In this document: one piece after another, positions 6,107 to 6,603 of the stretch | How positions within the stretch are numbered: position 1 is the stretch's first letter | How the letters are laid out: the number at the start of each line of letters is the position of its first letter | DNA from: JAPLJQ01 sp037143735 | Lineage (GTDB): Bacteria; Desulfobacterota; Syntrophia; Syntrophales; UBA2185 | Direction: 5' to 3' | DNA length: 6,603 bases | NCBI GenBank assembly: GCA_037143735.1 | Contig: JBAWYD010000123.1 | Span: forward strand, 1 to 6,603 | The notes under the pieces: generated by a model | Told to the model about the DNA's origin: nothing | Database searches by the model: none | The model's input: the letters and a program-made list of their open reading frames with translations, nothing else | Made by a program: the position numbers and the translations under genes

Positions 6107-6603
6107 AAAAAACAAGCCCCCGTACGTAAAACCGGTCATCACCAAAATATCATTTACTGACACGGACACAGTGAAAGGTTTGTATTTAAAAATACCCGCC
6201 GTAAGAGAAGTGGATGGCCATTCCGTTGAAAAGCTTCTAACGGAATATGGTTCTCCCCTTTACGTCGTCTCCGAAGCCTCTTTGCGACACGGTTATCGCA
6301 ACATGTTCGAAGCCTTCTCAAAAAGATACGAAAAAACGGTCATCGCCTATTCCTACAAAACAAATTATCTCTCGGGAATATGCGCCATTCTTCACCAAGA
6401 AGGGGCATGGGCGGAAGTTGTTTCCGGTTTCGAATACGAAATGGCCAAACGACTGGGGATTGCGGGTGAAAAAATTATATTCAACGGACCGTACAAAAAA
6501 CCGGCAGAGCTCAACCGTGCATTTTCCGACGGCGCCGCCGTGAATCTTGACTCCCATGACGAATACAGAATCGCAGAACAGGTAGCAGAAACACTCGGCC
6601 GCA
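6099..6603 (+). CDS. PLP-dependent fold-III decarboxylase (diaminopimelate/ornithine decarboxylase-like), 5' part, cut by window edge
   Basis: The first 168 residues are visible and the gene continues past the right edge. From about residue 35 it follows the N-terminal barrel of group-IV decarboxylases: GSPLYVVSEASLR (51-63), then IAYSYKTNY (82-90) with Lys87 in the place of the PLP Schiff-base lysine, EVVSGFEYEMAKRLG (106-120), FNGPYKKPAEL (128-138) and NLDSHDE (149-155). Family members decarboxylate diaminopimelate, ornithine, arginine or carboxyspermidine-type substrates; tailoring relatives occur in biosynthetic clusters. The substrate-specificity loop is outside the window, so lysA is not assigned. 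Ahead of the usual family start are about 30 extra residues that include KPPYVKPVITKI (6-17), a leader-like Y-x-x-P motif. GGAGA at 6086-6090, eight bases before the ATG, supports this start. The gene overlaps the pseudo-ATP-grasp gene by eight bases, implying translational coupling. Confidence 0.85.
   Translation, partial: MTKKNKPPYVKPVITKISFTDTDTVKGLYLKIPAVREVDGHSVEKLLTEYGSPLYVVSEASLRHGYRNMFEAFSKRYEKTVIAYSYKTNYLSGICAILHQEGAWAEVVSGFEYEMAKRLGIAGEKIIFNGPYKKPAELNRAFSDGAAVNLDSHDEYRIAEQVAETLGR

Overview
The window looks like chromosomal DNA of an anaerobic, moderate-GC Gram-negative bacterium. Protein style (a Tal/Pgi-type glucose-6-phosphate isomerase, a long exported TPR protein, a PqqD-like protein, carboxylate-ligase-type ATP-grasp proteins) suggests a former-Deltaproteobacteria lineage such as the Syntrophobacterales. 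That placement is inference from protein character only and is of low confidence. No mobile element, tRNA, rRNA or CRISPR array is visible.

Layout. At the left edge, on the minus strand, is the 5' part of a glucose-6-phosphate isomerase gene with a strong ribosome binding site. It is separated by a 151-base AT-rich divergent spacer from a run of six plus-strand genes. These are: a RimJ/RimL-type GNAT acetyltransferase (474-1028); a secreted protein made of about 20 tetratricopeptide repeats (1065-3590); a PqqD-like protein, i.e. a RiPP-recognition-element fold (about 3706-4101); an ATP-grasp ligase with its catalytic residues intact (4110-5168); a shortened paralogue of that ligase which has lost those residues (5165-6106, TTG start); and a PLP-dependent fold-III decarboxylase of the diaminopimelate/ornithine decarboxylase family that runs off the right edge (6099-6603). 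The last four genes are packed tightly (8-base gap, 4-base overlap, 8-base overlap), so they are almost certainly one translationally coupled unit. A strong GC-rich hairpin (3630-3663) lies between the TPR gene and this unit.

How the genes may work together. The most interesting reading is a small biosynthetic or modification system: a PqqD-like docking protein, a ligase/pseudo-ligase pair and a PLP decarboxylase. The N-terminus of the decarboxylase carries about 20-30 residues ahead of the usual family start, with a Y-x-x-P-x-(I/L) motif. That resembles the leader segments bound by PqqD-like proteins in lasso-peptide and related RiPP systems. This suggests the decarboxylase, or a product tethered to it, is recruited by the PqqD-like protein. 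No radical SAM enzyme, protease or separate precursor peptide is visible, so the substrate and product are unknown. The periplasmic TPR protein may be an export or assembly scaffold for the product; this is inference from adjacency only.
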